DNA of 64,000 nucleotides. It comes from Cordylochernes scorpioides (lineage: Eukaryota; Arthropoda; Arachnida; Pseudoscorpiones; Chernetidae). The notes beneath the pieces were generated by a model, which had not been told where the DNA came from, searched no databases, and saw only the letters and a list, made by a program, of their open reading frames with translations. Position numbers and translations under genes: made by a program. This document shows, one piece after another, positions 20,337 through 32,189 of this stretch; position 1 is the stretch's first letter, and each line of letters starts with the position of its first letter. The stretch is from assembly GCA_030710605.1 (NCBI GenBank), contig CP092864.1, positions 144,955,261 to 145,019,260 on the forward strand, read 5' to 3'.

Positions 20337-20740
20337 AGCTTCAACCCACTAGGTGGTGGTGGTGTCTTGTCCATGGAGCAGATCAGATCGGTCCATGCAC
20401 CCTGATCACAATACCGGTCAACCGTGGTACCTTGTCCGTATGGATGACCTCTTCTGGATTGATGTCTGTCATATAAAGGGCAGCAAGGATGGCTGGGTAA
20501 CTGTATATATGGTCCGGAGTGAGTTGGGTGTTGTGATAGCTATTGCAAGAAGTCCAAGCCCTTCTCTACGTGGTGGGCAGGAGAAGCAGCACAAGTAAGG
20601 GACTGCCCTGTAGTACGAAGCCCCGAGCCGCTACGGTAACCGTGAACAGGGAACTCTGAAATGTGGCTGACTAACGGGGCAATGGCACCCCTCCTTTCCA
20701 TTCCAATAGCTATTCTTTGATATATCAATAAGGCACAATG
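20337..20740 (+). other. Unclassified segment with a short open frame
   Basis: An 81-codon frame at 20353-20598 begins directly after the mariner truncation. It shows no motif I recognise. The higher GC content and the abrupt joint suggest a different element. Confidence 0.35.
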
Positions 20741-21229
20741 ACTATATTTTTTAATTGCTGAGTTAAAGCTTTATTTATATATACAGTTTTGTCTTTATTC
20801 AATCCAATCTATGCCTTTTTATTAACTAAAGATTTAATTATGTTTTGCTCTATTTGATAGCAATTTCAATTCCTTTTTAATATTTAGGGTTGAATTAAAA
20901 ACAAAACTATTAAAGGGAATAACAAAATGATGGAATGTTCTAAAAAAAAGGGAGAAAGACTATAGCAATTAGTTTCTAAACCGTAATGAAAATTTAATAT
21001 AAAAAATCGCTTTAATACAAAACCTACTTTCAGAAGATGGCTAAGAAAAGGTTAACTTACATTATACGTTAGCGCATATTCTAAATTTTCAATCTAAAGC
21101 AACTTTATTCCTCGGAGCAAATTCGTTATCAAGGATAAAACTTTTTTTTTGCTCCTCGCCTGAAATATCAATTTGTTGAAAATTCTTTGTTGGAATATTT
21201 TGCTGGGACGTTTTTATATCGTCAATGTG

Positions 21230-21655
21230 GAGGGGTAATTTCCATGTAGCCCATTCTTGTTCCTTTGTAAGGGTAGGCGGCGAATTGCTGCTAACTCTGG
21301 GATAGTATCTCTGAATGCTTACCATTCAGGATGTATATAGAGTATTACCACGTGAAAAATTAGGAAAGACAAACTTGTTCCTTTCTTGTTCCATTCTTTT
21401 CCTTTGTGAGGGTAGTCGAATTGCAGCCAACTCTGGGATAGTATCTCTGAATGCTTACCATTCAGGATGTATATAGAGTATTACCACATGGAAAATTAGG
21501 AAAGACAAACTTGTTCCTTTCTTGTTCCTTTCTTGTTCCTTTGTGAGGGTAGGCGAATTGCAGCCAACTCTGGGATAGTATCTCTGAATGCTTACCATTT
21601 AGGATGTAGAGTATTGCAACGTAGAAAATTAGGAAAGACAAACTTCGGGATGACA
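21230..21655. repeat. Tandem repeat, about 145 bp, nearly three copies
   Basis: Repeated landmarks CCAACTCTGGGATAGTATCT, CTGAATGCTTACCATT, AGGATGTATATAGAGTATTA and AAATTAGGAAAGACAAACTT recur at about 21290, 21430 and 21565. Shared frames on the minus strand are repeat read-through. Confidence 0.8.
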
Positions 21656-21741
21656 TAACAACTTAGTTTAGGCAAAAACAAACTATGAATTATAAAAGAT
21701 AAGCAACGAGAGTTTACAGAGAAGCAAAATATATATTTATA

Positions 21742-22197
21742 ACACAATATAATGCGGCTTATGATTGTAAAACGACATTTGAAAATTATCCCGTATGTGT
21801 TTCTTTTAAACGAAAAATCGAAATTTATTTTTAAGGAGAAATAACGATTATTTCTAACCTTAGGGATGAAGTATGAAAGGATGAATTGTGAAGAGTAATG
21901 ATAAACGGAAAATAAAAGTGTCCAGCGATGGGAATCGAACCCACAGTGTTCAGCTTACCGGGTAGATACCATGTCCACTAGGCTACCCTGGACATATTTT
22001 TCCGTTCATAAATAATATATAAAGTAATATATAATACAATATAATATAATGCGGCTTACGGCATTACTCTTCACAATTCATCCTTTCATAGTTCATCCCT
22101 AAAGTTAGAAATAATCGTTATTTCTCCTTAAAAATAAATTTCGATTTTTCGTTTGAAAGAAACACATGCGGGATAATTTTGAAATGTCGTTTTAAAA
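21742..22197 (-). mobile_element. SINE-3 copy, tail on the left
   Basis: Same palindromic arms as 18784-19215, with the ATAATGCGGCTTATGATTGT tail on the left side. The minus-strand core has GTCCAGGGTAGCCTAGTGG, GTGGGTTCGATTCCCAT and GCTGGAC, so six of seven acceptor pairs form and the T arm is good. The anticodon loop reads CCGGTAA, with C where T33 is normal. Confidence 0.7.
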
Positions 22198-22214
22198 TCT
22201 CTATTCTTGATAAA

Positions 22215-22530
22215 ATTGTGAAAAATTTTTAAAAATTACAAAATATTTTCTCAAAATGAGTTTCTTTTTTTTTTACCAAACGCTAGCTTTCAAGTGATAA
22301 TCGCTCTTCAACGGGCTTAATAAAACAATATCGACTATATCTTACAAGAAATATTATAATAATATTTATAATAAGAAATACACGCTGCGCGAGTATATGT
22401 TTGTAAATATTTCTTGTAATATATAGTCGATGTTTTTATTAAGGCCATTGAAGCGCGATTATCACTTGAAAGCTAGCGTTTTGTAATAAAAAGAAACTCA
22501 TTGTGGGAAAATATTTTGTAATTTTAAAAG
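22215..22530. mobile_element. Foldback element with outward Penelope-type motifs
   Basis: Arms pair (AAAATATTTTCTCAAAATGA left; complement near 22505). Both arms hold TTGAAGAGCGATTATCACTT or its variant followed by GAAAGCTAGCG, pointing outward at about 22276-22318 (-) and 22446-22488 (+). The same motif lies beside a Penelope endonuclease remnant at 31647. Confidence 0.65.
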
Positions 22531-22609
22531 AGTAGCAAAATATAAACATAAAAATAATACTCTGTTAATAAAATGATAAATACCTTGCTACAATATAATT
22601 TAATGCAAG

Positions 22610-22682
22610 AGATTTAGTGTGTAGTGGTTATCACAATCGCTTTACATGCGAAAGATCCTCGGTTCGACCCCGGGCAGAACTA
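22610..22682 (+). tRNA. tRNA-Val(TAC)-like gene, degenerate
   Basis: D arm GTGTAGTGGTTATCAC, anticodon arm TCGC-TTTACAT-GCGA with anticodon TAC, T arm CTCGG-TTCGACC-CCGGG and a TTTT terminator at 22686 are as in eukaryotic tRNA-Val. The acceptor stem AGATTTA/CAGAACT has two mismatches, so it is probably a pseudogene or non-functional paralogue. Confidence 0.65.
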
Positions 22683-22691
22683 CACTTTTAA

Positions 22692-22755
22692 AGCAGTCGT
22701 GGCCGAGTGGTTAAGGCGATGGAGTAGAAATCCATTGGGATCTTTCCTCACAGGT
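22692..22755 (+). pseudogene. tRNA-Ser(AGA), truncated at the T loop
   Basis: GCAGTCGTGGCCGAGTGG, then TTAAGGCGATGGAGTAGAAA and TCCATTGGGATC follow eukaryotic tRNA-Ser with anticodon AGA. The sequence breaks off after CACAGGT, where TTCGAATCCTG would follow. The last ~20 nt, including the T loop and 3' acceptor strand, are replaced by Penelope-like sequence. Confidence 0.75.
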
Positions 22756-22900
22756 ATATATGGATCAGGAGACGATGTATTATGTCTTGTCAAATTCAGT
22801 TAGAAAGCCAACCTGTATACAATGTGTTCGAGATTTTGGCTCTCATCAGTACAGGGGCGGCTTCGATTTGAGACCCAAAGCCTGAAACCATGGTATATTA
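22756..22900 (-). mobile_element. Penelope-like end with degenerate hammerhead
   Basis: The minus strand has CCTGTA, CTGATGA, then CGAACACATTGTATACAGG in place of the GAAAC box. Stem I (CCTGTA/TACAGG) is preserved. A sister of 11412 and 34358. Confidence 0.5.
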
Positions 22901-23299
22901 AAGGTTTTTTTTCTTTCAATTTACCAAAAATTGTATTCTGGCTCATTTTTTATCATCATTAGTATGGGTTTTACTAAGGTGATAACATAATGCATGTTCT
23001 GTTACAAATTTAAAGGGAAAGGAGCCACTTTCGATACATGATTAGACGAATTCACAACCATCTTGTGAGATGATACAGTATTAATAAGAGTGCAATCTTA
23101 AGAAAGATTGACGTACTACTTATATTGTAATCTTGGTGTTGATAGAATATATCGGCAATCCAAGATATTCTTTGAATTAGAAATATAACTATAATGGATT
23201 GCATCACTTTAGGAAACTATTGTATTGTTCACTAAACATATAGCCCGATCTTTGATTAAATGAATGCTGGCCTAACCAGTGTTTCAAACAAAGGTTAGT

Positions 23300-24050
23300 T
23301 GTTGATATGGCAAAATTAGACAAAAGCAGGACCAATATATTGGTTTTTCACAAATTCTGGAGGATAGTACAATCAACAAAAGTAACATCTTCCAACTGTG
23401 TCCATAGTCTTGCGAACATCCCTCTTCTCACAGATTATATTGAATCTAAAATAATTAAATATGATTTGGCTCATCTTTCGATAGAGGATCAAAATACTTA
23501 TAGACCACATTCTCCAAGTATAATTATATCATTTTTAAGTGCAAAAATGGATGAATTATTTCTAAAAACAAATGAAACATTCCAAAGCTTTTTCCCCGTT
23601 TGGAATTCCAGCATATTTCCGCTCCAATATTTATAATACCCAGTGTATAACGAACCATGGAAATTTTTTAAGGGATTTTTATCAAAAATTGGCGCGGTTG
23701 AAGACTCTAGCTGTCATTGTGGCAACAAAATCCAGGACTCGAGACACCTACTGCTGGAATGTCCACTCTTCTTTACCGCTAGACAACAGACAGTAAACAA
23801 TGTTGTAGATATATATCAATTTGTAAATAGCAGAGAGAATTATCACAGATTTAACTATTTTTGTAAATATATTTATGATCATGAAAGGTTCAGGTTCCTA
23901 ATATATATTATTGTTTCTCTTTTTATTTTTAATTACTATTTCTTGTATAATATTTTTATAACTGTTTCTGTTTTTAAAAAAGTGTAAATCGACGCAATTA
24001 TCCCTAGCCGGGATATCGCGTTTTGTGTGTTTAATAAAATAAAAAATTTA
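23300..24050 (+). pseudogene. R1/I-type LINE C-terminal remnant
   Basis: Frames on the plus strand encode NHGNF, FLSKIGAVEDSSCHCGNK, then HLLLECPLF (about 23655-23770), the typical LINE tail: TGHG-like box, C-x-C-G, H and ECP. Upstream codons (23307-23636) may be RNase H but are too diverged to call. One or more frameshifts separate the pieces. AATAAAATAAAAAA near 24030 may be the 3' end. Confidence 0.6.
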
Positions 24051-24062
24051 CATATATGTATA

Positions 24063-24416
24063 TGTCATAATATATGCTCTTCCAGGAATAATAAAGTAAA
24101 CCTACAGTCAACGAGAGAGAGACGTCGATAGAAGGCAACTAAGTTACGGCCATTTTGAACCACTGGCCACATTCCGGAGGGGGCTTTTCTTGGAACCCTC
24201 AGGACCATTTTTGGACAGTTGGGGTGTGGTTGGCGACACGAACGGTCGTTCAGCGGTGACATCCCCTCGCGCTACCTCTCTATCGCTGGTTGCCTGGAAT
24301 TCCTTTTCCAAACTTGTGGTTTCCTTATTTCTCTCTCCCCACATTATTATCACTATATTGCCACATTGAAAGTCGACAGGATCATATCACAGAAGAGTCG
24401 ACAGGATATTGTCACA
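24063..24416 (+). repeat. Solo LTR, 354 bp
   Basis: TGTCATAATATATGCTCTTC at the start and a doubled GTCGACAGGAT, ending TTGTCACA. Flanked by TATA at 24059-24062 and 24417-24420. Same length as 10867-11220 but clearly diverged from it, so the two insertions are of different age. Confidence 0.8.
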
Positions 24417-24419
24417 TAT

Positions 24420-25925
24420 ATTTATTTATCAATTATTTTATATTATGTATTTAACCCTATATAATCTTATATGAACAATATAATAAAAAAGTTAATCTCA
24501 ATCTCTCTCTCTCTCTGTGTGGAGAGATGTAGGGACCTGGTTGCCGACATAGACTACGTTTTGAAAGAATATAGAACCATGATGGAACTCAGATATCATC
24601 AGAAGAACGACCCTGAACAGAAGACATGACAAACTGAAGGATAATAATATAGATAGGAGTTCTTTATACTTGTAAATAAATAAAGCGTATGTAAATTTGA
24701 GCACCATTCATTTTTATAAAAACAAAGATGAATGAAATCGTCGAAAATAAATCATTATTATTATTAGTAATAGTAGTTATAGTAATAATGAAAATGATTC
24801 ATTGATAGATTATAATCATGATAATTTTCCTACCAGTGAATTGACAGATGAAACTGTTAACAAACCAATTTGCCTAAATAATGTTTTTTAAACTTAATTC
24901 TATTGACGTTATGTGACGCTAAGTTTGTTGTTTACACACATTAATATGTTATAATACCTTGGAAAAAGTTGGCGTTCGGCCAACTTAAATATTGGTAAAT
25001 AAATTATATATTGATCCAATATATGCCTTTTTAATTAAATATCTATATATGTATATTACATAAGAGATTTTCTGCTGATTTCAGAATATTACTGAGATAT
25101 AGAATTATTACTTGCTGATGCTGATTATTTTGAGTATACATAAGTATGTTTGTGATATTGCAGCCGTGGTAAAAATGAAATAAAATCAACTTTAAATCAC
25201 AATTTGCTTTAAATTGCTGCTAGACATAATAAAGAAAGAAATACCTGATTTAAGGCGTAAGAATAAAGAAAACAAAATACTTATTTGCATATGTACAAAA
25301 AGATTTGAGCCGGCCAACGGGAAACAACAACATTGAGTTTTATATAAGGAAAGCCACGACATCTTGCGGTGGACTTTACATAGTAATTTTATCTGGGAAT
25401 TATAATTCTAAAATTAAATATGATTTTTATATATCACATGTGTATAAATACAAGGTGTTAGTGTATGTTGAAGAGAGTTGAATTTGTCAAAATAAAAGCT
25501 CATATTTTATGGTGTCTTAGATTTGAGGCAACCAATAGGTATAAAACACTACAGATATGACACAAAATAGCGATTTATTTCAAAACTACATTGAACAAAA
25601 CCAATACTCTATAAAGAACAGACAATGTCTGGTTCCGTAGGGAGGCCATTATAAAGAGAGTAAATTGTACAGAATTTGCTCTGGTGGCGTTATCCTTACT
25701 GGCCTGACCAACCCAATTGACCTCAGTTCGTTCCTCCAAGAATCCGCCATAAAGTTCCATCAAGGACAGAAGTCGTAAGAAAGAGTCACGCGACTGGGAT
25801 TTGGACCCTGGGGTTAAATCCCTCCCGGATTTCTGGAACGACTGAGGATTGGACAGGCAGTTGTCGAGGTTGGCCAACCAATGAACACCTGGCCAGTTCT
25901 ACTTACAGCTAGATACTATTATATT
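24420..25925. other. No gene; AT-rich with a Penelope-type motif
   Basis: A hammerhead-like remnant lies near 24955-24997 (+; GTTGGCGTTCGGCCAACTTA) next to CCAATATATGCCTTTTTAAT, which recurs at 6095, 27603 and 33465. A 100-codon frame on the minus strand at 25575-25877 has no recognisable motif. Confidence 0.5.
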
Positions 25926-25927
25926 AT

Positions 25928-26295
25928 TTTTCTTTCTTACCTCTACTCAATCATATTAAGATATAAAGTTGTGACCTTTGATGGTGTCTGTTTGACAACC
26001 ATCATGACTGGGTGATGTAGAATGCGTCTGCCTTTGGCCTTAAGACTGGGAGCACTACTCAGTGGCAGGCCAACTTAGCTACAAAAGAAATGGCCGCCTC
26101 TGACATGAGGAACAGACACCACGTGCAGCTGGTCCTAACATGGAGTACAAACGCTGCTCATCCTGTATCCCTGGATTAGGAGTCCTTACAGGGTACTATC
26201 AGCCGGGCCAGCTGAGCCCAGGTTTTTTAGTGAGCTTGTTACTGCTCCCCCTCCTCCTTTTTCATTCGGGCTTGGGACTGGCAAAGGCGGAGTTA
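25928..26295 (+). repeat. Interspersed repeat R340, copy 2
   Basis: Full match in order to 16833-17180, with a CTCCCCCTCCTCC insertion before TTTTTCAT. The open frame within it is not conserved in the other copies. Confidence 0.75.
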
Positions 26296-26589
26296 AATAT
26301 TATTATAAGATCATATATTGACTATTTCCTCGTAATAGTTAGCGTTACTACTTCATGGATTACAAGATGAAACCGCTGTATTACTATAACTACTGTTAAA
26401 CGAAACTTTTAAATCTTTCAATAGATAAATCGAGAACACTTCACTTATCTTTATTGACTACTTCTGCAGCCGGCCGTATTGACAATTTGAACTCGTCCTC
26501 CATTGAAGATGCTAAAATAATTAGTTTTAAATGAACCTATTTTAAGTTTTTGGATCAATCCAATATCAACAGTGAGTGGTTAAGTAATA

Positions 26590-26940
26590 ATTAATAAATA
26601 AAAATACATTTAATGAAAAAGTTATTTTTAAATGCACTAAAATGAAAAAAAATTAATCTTCTGTCATTGAGTAATTAGATGTATCTGAGTGAAAATAAAA
26701 GCGGCGGGGGACGATCATCATAAATATAGAACCTAATGTGATTTAATATGTAGCAGCTGTTTTTTATAAATGATTGTTATATTTTTACCTCTTCTCTGAA
26801 TATGATGGTCCCCCGCCACTTTTATTTTCACTCAGATACATCTAATTGCTCAATGACAGAAGTTACAATATTTTATTTTTTACTTTTTGGTGCATTTTAA
26901 TAAAATCTTTTTTAAAAATGTATTTTTATTAATTTATTAT
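26590..26940. mobile_element. Foldback MITE
   Basis: Arms of about 140 bp: CTCAGATACATCTAATTGCT on the right is the complement of sequence at 26668-26690, and AAATAAAAATACATTT on the left pairs with AAATGTATTTTTATT on the right. Centre near 26750. The arms contain GGCGGGGGAC / GTCCCCCGCC. No coding capacity. Confidence 0.75.
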
Positions 26941-27780
26941 TTAGTTGGTTTTTAGTCATGAATATACAAAATTTAGAATCAAAAGTTCACAGGGAATTAG
27001 GCTTCAAATAGACGGAAGCATGCTCGCGGAGGATAGGTAATTTTTTTGTAAGAAGCATAACATAAGACTTAAAAAGAAACATAGATATTTGTTCATTCCT
27101 GGCCACTTCGACCACCCAGAAGTCTGAAAATTTGTACACTTGCATTGTTCATTGGACTGTGTGAGTGTTAAAGGTTTCATACTTCTATATGATCTAGTAG
27201 TATATTAAAATTAATTTACAAATTTTGAAAGCAATTTGGAAATTTGTCCATTTTTGGTCACCATGACAACCCAGAAGTTCGAAAACTTGTCAACTTGCAT
27301 TGTCATCGGGTTCTGAAAAGTGTACCAAATTTCAGACCTACGTGCTCTAAAAGTATATTAAAATGATTTAAAGATTTGTGGACAAACAGACGGACGGACA
27401 GACAGGGAAGCGAGTTAAATAAGGCTTTTTAAAAACCAGGATTCTGGAGACTTTCATGTGCAGTTGAACTGTATGTATGTGTCAAGTGGAGTACTCACAA
27501 TATAATTAGTGATTTTAAAATTGAGTAATCCATGATTCAATTATTAGATAATAAAAATGAATATATTTTATTGATAAATGATGATTGATAAAACATTTTA
27601 TTCAATCCAATATATGCCTTTTGATTATCTAATAACTAGTAATCTATCCCTACCCGCTAGGGCTATCGTGGCCTGTACCATGTGTACTTGGGATAGCTGA
27701 TTCCAACAACATAAACACAGTCTTTCTTTAAGCAGAGAAAGGTTTAAATGTACTGATTCAAATTCTCAAGAATCAATTAA
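26940..27780. other. No gene seen
   Basis: AT-rich. The segment near 27080-27400 has two diverged copies of ACCACCCAGAAGT(C/T)(T/C)GAAAA-type sequence and ends with GGACGGACAGACAGGG, reminiscent of LINE 3' regions, but no domain is recognisable. Confidence 0.4.
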
Positions 27781-27799
27781 AGAATTTTCTCCTAACGAG

Positions 27800-28140
27800 C
27801 AGTATGGAGAGGATGACTCCAATTTGAGGCAGAGCGGAAAATTAATTTCTTGAGGCCATCTTGGATGTATAAACACGGTAGTAGCTTTACTAGGAATGAC
27901 TCACCAAGTCCTGTTACTATGGTGTCATTTTATCAAACAATGTAGAGGAGGTGACTATAACTTGGAGACACAGCGAAATATAGCTTTCTTCAGACCATAT
28001 ATAAACACGGTAGTAGCTTTACTAGGAATGACTCACCAAGTCCTGTTACTATGGTGTCATTCTATCAAACAATGTAGAAGAGGCGACCCAGACTTGGAGG
28101 CACAGCGGAAAATCGCATTCTCCGGGCCACTTACATAATT
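27800..28140. repeat. Tandem duplication, about 127 bp
   Basis: Two good copies plus a partial: TATAAACACGGTAGTAGCTT and CTCACCAAGTCCTGTTACTA at about 27870 and 27997; CACAGCGAAATA versus CACAGCGGAAAA at the ends. The 80-codon plus-strand frame is repeat read-through. Confidence 0.8.
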
Positions 28141-28380
28141 CACAAACACGGCTGTAATGGGGATCCGCGGCTTTATCAAGATTGAAGGACCAATCTCGAG
28201 GGCTTTATTTAATCTGAGCTCGTGGATTTTCTTCTTAAATCATGAAGAGCTTCCTCGGAAAAATTGCTTCTTTCCCTCAAACTTATAATCCCATCTAGAA
28301 TGCCATTCATCATTTGATGTAACATCCAGATTGTATTTATTTTCTCTTTCTCGTTTTTCCCCATAACGTTGTTAAAAAGG

Positions 28381-28585
28381 TTTTTTTTTGCTTATCCCTA
28401 GTAGACGTGGTACAGGCCATGATAATAATGGTGGGTAGTTAACGACCGCTTTTACTGTAAGTGTACCACATGGCCATTGGAGAATTTTTTTATAAATTAG
28501 AAAAAAAGGCTCCCAATGCGAGAATCGAAACCGGGTCATAGCTGCCGAAAACAAACGGTTTAGACCATCTTTCTACTGACCCCCT
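28381..28585 (-). repeat. SINE-1 with internal deletion
   Basis: T9 (A-tail on minus), GCTTATCCCTAGTAGACGTG, then a jump from GTAAGTGTACCACATG to GCCATTGGAGAATTTT, and the head (GGTTTAGACCATCTTT). Confidence 0.8.
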
Positions 28586-28594
28586 TAACACAGA

Positions 28595-28801
28595 TTTTTT
28601 TGCTTATCTCTACCTAGTACACGTGGTAGAGGCCAGGATAATCATGGTGATAGATGTTGGGGACTGCTTTTACTGGATGTGCACCAAATATCTACACATG
28701 TGAAAATCAGTTCGAATTTGCACTTATAAATTTTCCAGAGCCTCGTTTGGTTACTTGCACTAACTTGTGGGGTTGTACTTATGCAAGAATCGGGGGCCAC
28801 A
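28595..28801 (-). repeat. SINE-1, 5'-truncated
   Basis: Starts with T7 and GCTTATCTCTACCTAGTACA; ends at GAATCGGGGGCCAC, before the tRNA-like head. Same orientation as its neighbour, about 10 bp apart. Confidence 0.8.
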
Positions 28802-28809
28802 AGAACATT

Positions 28810-29380
28810 TTTGATGTTAAAGAGGTTATAGTTTAGAGTGTAAAAAAAGTGATATAACAATATTTAACCTTTTCGTGATTTAACGAAAGTCTCAGATGTA
28901 TTATTCTGCCAAGTATAATACGCCATTTTTACATTCAAATGAAGAAATATTGAAGATCCCATTATTGTTCAGATATTTTCAATTACAATACGACAAGGTT
29001 TATTAACAAAAGAATATTTCACAATTATTTATTATTTATATTTTCGAAAATTCTATTTTTAATGTTATAAAGTGTAAGTTCGGGCTTTTACAAAAATGTT
29101 TTAAATTTTGAAATAGATAAATAAATTATAGTATTTTTTGTGTTTGATTAACATATAAATATATAACATCAAAAGATATATTTTATTAAAATATCGGAAA
29201 ATAAATGTCGTAAATATCAATAATCGTGTAAAAAGTTTGATGAAAAATCGAAATATTTATCAAAAAAATTTTGAATAACAAAACAAATTTCACAGATATT
29301 ATATATTTTAATATGATGCAAAAGCGCCATATAAATACAGCAAGTGAAAAGATTAAGACGCGAATGTTTATTTTTACACA
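28810..29380. other. No gene; AT-rich
   Basis: Only short frames and A/T-rich sequence. Confidence 0.6.
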
Positions 29381-29383
29381 TCA

Positions 29384-29850
29384 ATCAAACTTCTACTGCC
29401 CTTACTGCGATGAAAATATATTGGAAGGGGTTAGCTCATCAGTGGTGAACTCTCCCAGCAGTTTCACCAATTTAATCTATCAGACCGCTTCTTCAGAGCT
29501 CTAATACTGTATTGGATCATTCTGCGTATATATGCTACACTGAAAAGTGGAATCTAAGAAATGGTATTTGAGCAAACTATGGACATAAGCTTTTAGTAGC
29601 TTAGAGCATTGCTTGATGCAAATATTTTTATGTAATTCCACTGTCCTAAAAGCTTATGTCTTTTGCTCAAATACTATTTCTAAAATTCCACCCTTCAGTA
29701 TAGCATATATAAGTATAATGATCCAATACAGTAATAGAGCTCTGAAGAAGCTGTCTGGTAGATTAAATTGGCGAAACTGCTGGGAGGGTTCACCACTGAT
29801 GAGCCAAGCCCTCCCAATATTTTTTTTTTTTGCAGTAAGGACAGTAAAAG
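29384..29850. mobile_element. Foldback pair of family P elements
   Basis: Two arms of about 215 bp are reverse complements around a centre near 29618 (GACATAAGCTTTTAG left, CTAAAAGCTTATGTC right; CTTCAGAGCTCTAATACTG left and its complement at 29733). Family P motifs lie at 29431-29470 (-) and 29768-29807 (+), pointing outward. Confidence 0.75.
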
Positions 29851-30119
29851 TATGATGTGTAAATTAAAAATTCGCGTCTAAATGTATTAATTTGCTGCAT
29901 ATTATATATTGGCAAACATTATTTAAAAATATTTATAAACATAAATTATTACTTATTTTATTTATATTTATTGAAATTTATACTTTTTATAAACTGTTTT
30001 TGTGTCTATTTGAAAAATCCCCCCTGGTAACATTTCAAGCACAATTAAATATACAAAACTCTAGTGATATATATAAAATTTGAAACTATTATAGACACGT
30101 ATGATTCTTTTAAAAATAA

Positions 30120-30410
30120 AACAATTTCTACTGCCCTTACTACAATGGAAAAATTAATGGGAGGGCCTGGCTCATCAGTGGTTAACCCTTCCAGCGGATT
30201 CACCAGTTTAATCTACGCTGTTATATTGCATTTTTCGGTTTTCCTTTTATACTGATACTGATTGCTAGACTCTTGAAATACGTCATCATTGATAAGCCAG
30301 GTTCTCCCATTAATTTTTCCATTGCAGTAAGGGCAGTAGATATTGTTTGATTTTTTAAAAGAATCATACGCGTCTATAATAGTTTCGAATTTTCATAACA
30401 AATGGCGCGG
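30120..30410. repeat. Family P inverted pair, partial
   Basis: Left copy on the minus strand at 30167-30206 (CTGGT, GAAT in place of GAAA, CTGATGA, GCCAG); right copy from 30285 has only the flank TTTTCCATTGCAGTAAGGGC and ACGCGTCTATAATAGTTTCG. Confidence 0.6.
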
Positions 30411-30699
30411 TAATGCATCAAAAAATCATATATATTATAGATGTTTGCAAAAAAAGGGAAAACAATTTCAGTCCAACAATCAACATAATTTCTGATGAGA
30501 TGGAAAATCGGAATGATCTTGGAGAAAAAAAGACTCCTAACATTCATTAACGCATGGCGTGACAGTTTATCATAAAAACCTTGCTGGCTGTTCTTCATTA
30601 AAATAGATTTTTATTATGGAGGAAAATAAGTATTTTTTAATGAATGTTTTATTTCAAATATATTATCTGATACACTAGATTTATCAACAGATCCATGAA

Positions 30700-31145
30700 G
30701 TGGTGACACAAATATTTACAAACCTTGTAAGATAGGGTCGATGTTTTTTTTAAGCCCGTTGAAGAGCGATTATCGCTTGAAAAATAGCATTTTTTAAAAA
30801 GAACCTCATTGTGTGATAAATATTTTTGTATTTATAAAGGTTGGGTACTATCAAAAGTTAACCTGGCTGGTGTTTCGGCCAAAAGTAATGTATAATAAGA
30901 ATGAATATTCACATAACCTGGATTAAATTTCAATCACGATTTAGCAATATAGATCAGATTAGAAAATAAAACGACATATTGGATTGAATAAAAATATTTA
31001 TTTGTCAATATTTCGGTTGGCTGAACGCCAACCTTTATCAAGTATTACATTTTATACAAAAGGTTTATACAAATTGTAATCCTATGACAAAGGTTGGCGC
31101 TGAGCCAAACCGAAATATATTGGCGAATAATTTTTTTATTTAATC
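30700..31145. mobile_element. Penelope-derived fragments, one palindromic
   Basis: 30755-30790 (+) has GTTGAAGAGCGATTATCGCT then TGAAAAAT (box decayed). 31010-31050 (-) and 31085-31125 (+) are inverted copies of the TTGATAAAG/GGTTGGC/CCGAAATATTG motif pointing outward, about 40 bp apart. Confidence 0.5.
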
Positions 31146-31559
31146 ATATATATATATTTTTTATCAAATTATTTAAATATGGATTTCTCTATTTTTTAAA
31201 TATAATAATTAATTCATTTATTTCAATTTAAAGCGCTATGTCTCCCTAGGGACACTTGCGCTCTCATACATGTATGTCTTTACATTTGTCTATACATATT
31301 TATATAATACTTTTAGGCCGTAAATAGAATAGTCATATGATGTTAACAATGAGAAAGAGAGGGAAAATACGAGAAAAAAGAACTGTGTACAAAAGAAAGA
31401 AGTGTCTGTCAATATGTACAATCAACATAATATAAATGATCAGTTTCTCTTAAAATATATTTGTTCCTATATAATTCAATATATATCTACAAAATATATT
31501 AATATAATGTAAGTTAAGTTTAGGTTGAGTTAGGTTATCAAACTAACATAGCTATGGTA

Positions 31560-32173
31560 TCTCCATTCATGATAAAATTGTGAAAAAAGTTTTAAAAACA
31601 CAAATATATTCTCACAATGAGTATCCTTTTTATTTAAAAAACGGTAGCTTTCAAGCGTTAATCGCTCTTCAACGGGCTTACTATAATATCGACTTTATCC
31701 CACCAGAAATATTTACAAAACCAAACGCGCGCAGCGTGGAATGAAAATTTTTAATTGGTTTGTAATTTAACTCTTTTATGGAATATGTCTATTTTAATAT
31801 TTAGGGAATCCAGAACCTATGAAATTGATTTATTGATTTCTTCTGAGATATCGGTATTGTGATGGTAAATCTATTTTTCTGTTTATGCTGTTATATTCAT
31901 TGGAAACGAGAGATTCTAAGAGTAACCGTTGAAATTTGTTCTTAATATTTTTATAGTGGCATTTCGTTTGTGTTATGTTAAATTGGTGAACGGTCTGTGC
32001 AATATGTTGATAGATCATTGAAGGTTGGTCTTTTGTTCTGATATTTCTGTTATGTTCGTTAAGTCTAACTTGTATCTATCTTCCTGTCTCACCTATGTAG
32101 GTAGTATTGCAGTCTTGGCATTGAATTGAGTAAATTGCATTGGTTTGAATTAAACCGTTGAAATCTGTTCTTA
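31560..32173 (-). pseudogene. Penelope-like GIY-YIG endonuclease and 3' end
   Basis: The minus strand reads IYSIQCQDCNTTYIGETGR, a stop, then IQVRLNEHNRNIR and a run to KFQRLLLESL and SINRKIDLP (31830-32150). This is the GIY-YIG nuclease domain that ends Penelope polyproteins, with the C-x2-C, YIG and glutamate positions visible. It is diverged from but collinear with the C-terminus at 58480-58800. Downstream on the same strand at 31647-31685 is the TTGAAGAGCG...TTGAAAGCTA hammerhead-like motif, tying that motif to Penelope 3' ends. A SINE-3 insertion cuts the upstream side. Confidence 0.75.
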
Positions 32174-32189
32174 ATTATAGCTATGGTAT

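Noticed and set aside
20353-20598. 81-codon frame that could be a host exon
   Set aside because: No domain, splice context or conserved motif is visible, and it begins at a mariner truncation joint.
25575-25877. 100-codon minus-strand frame as a gene
   Set aside because: No recognisable motif; the length is within chance expectation for a window this size.
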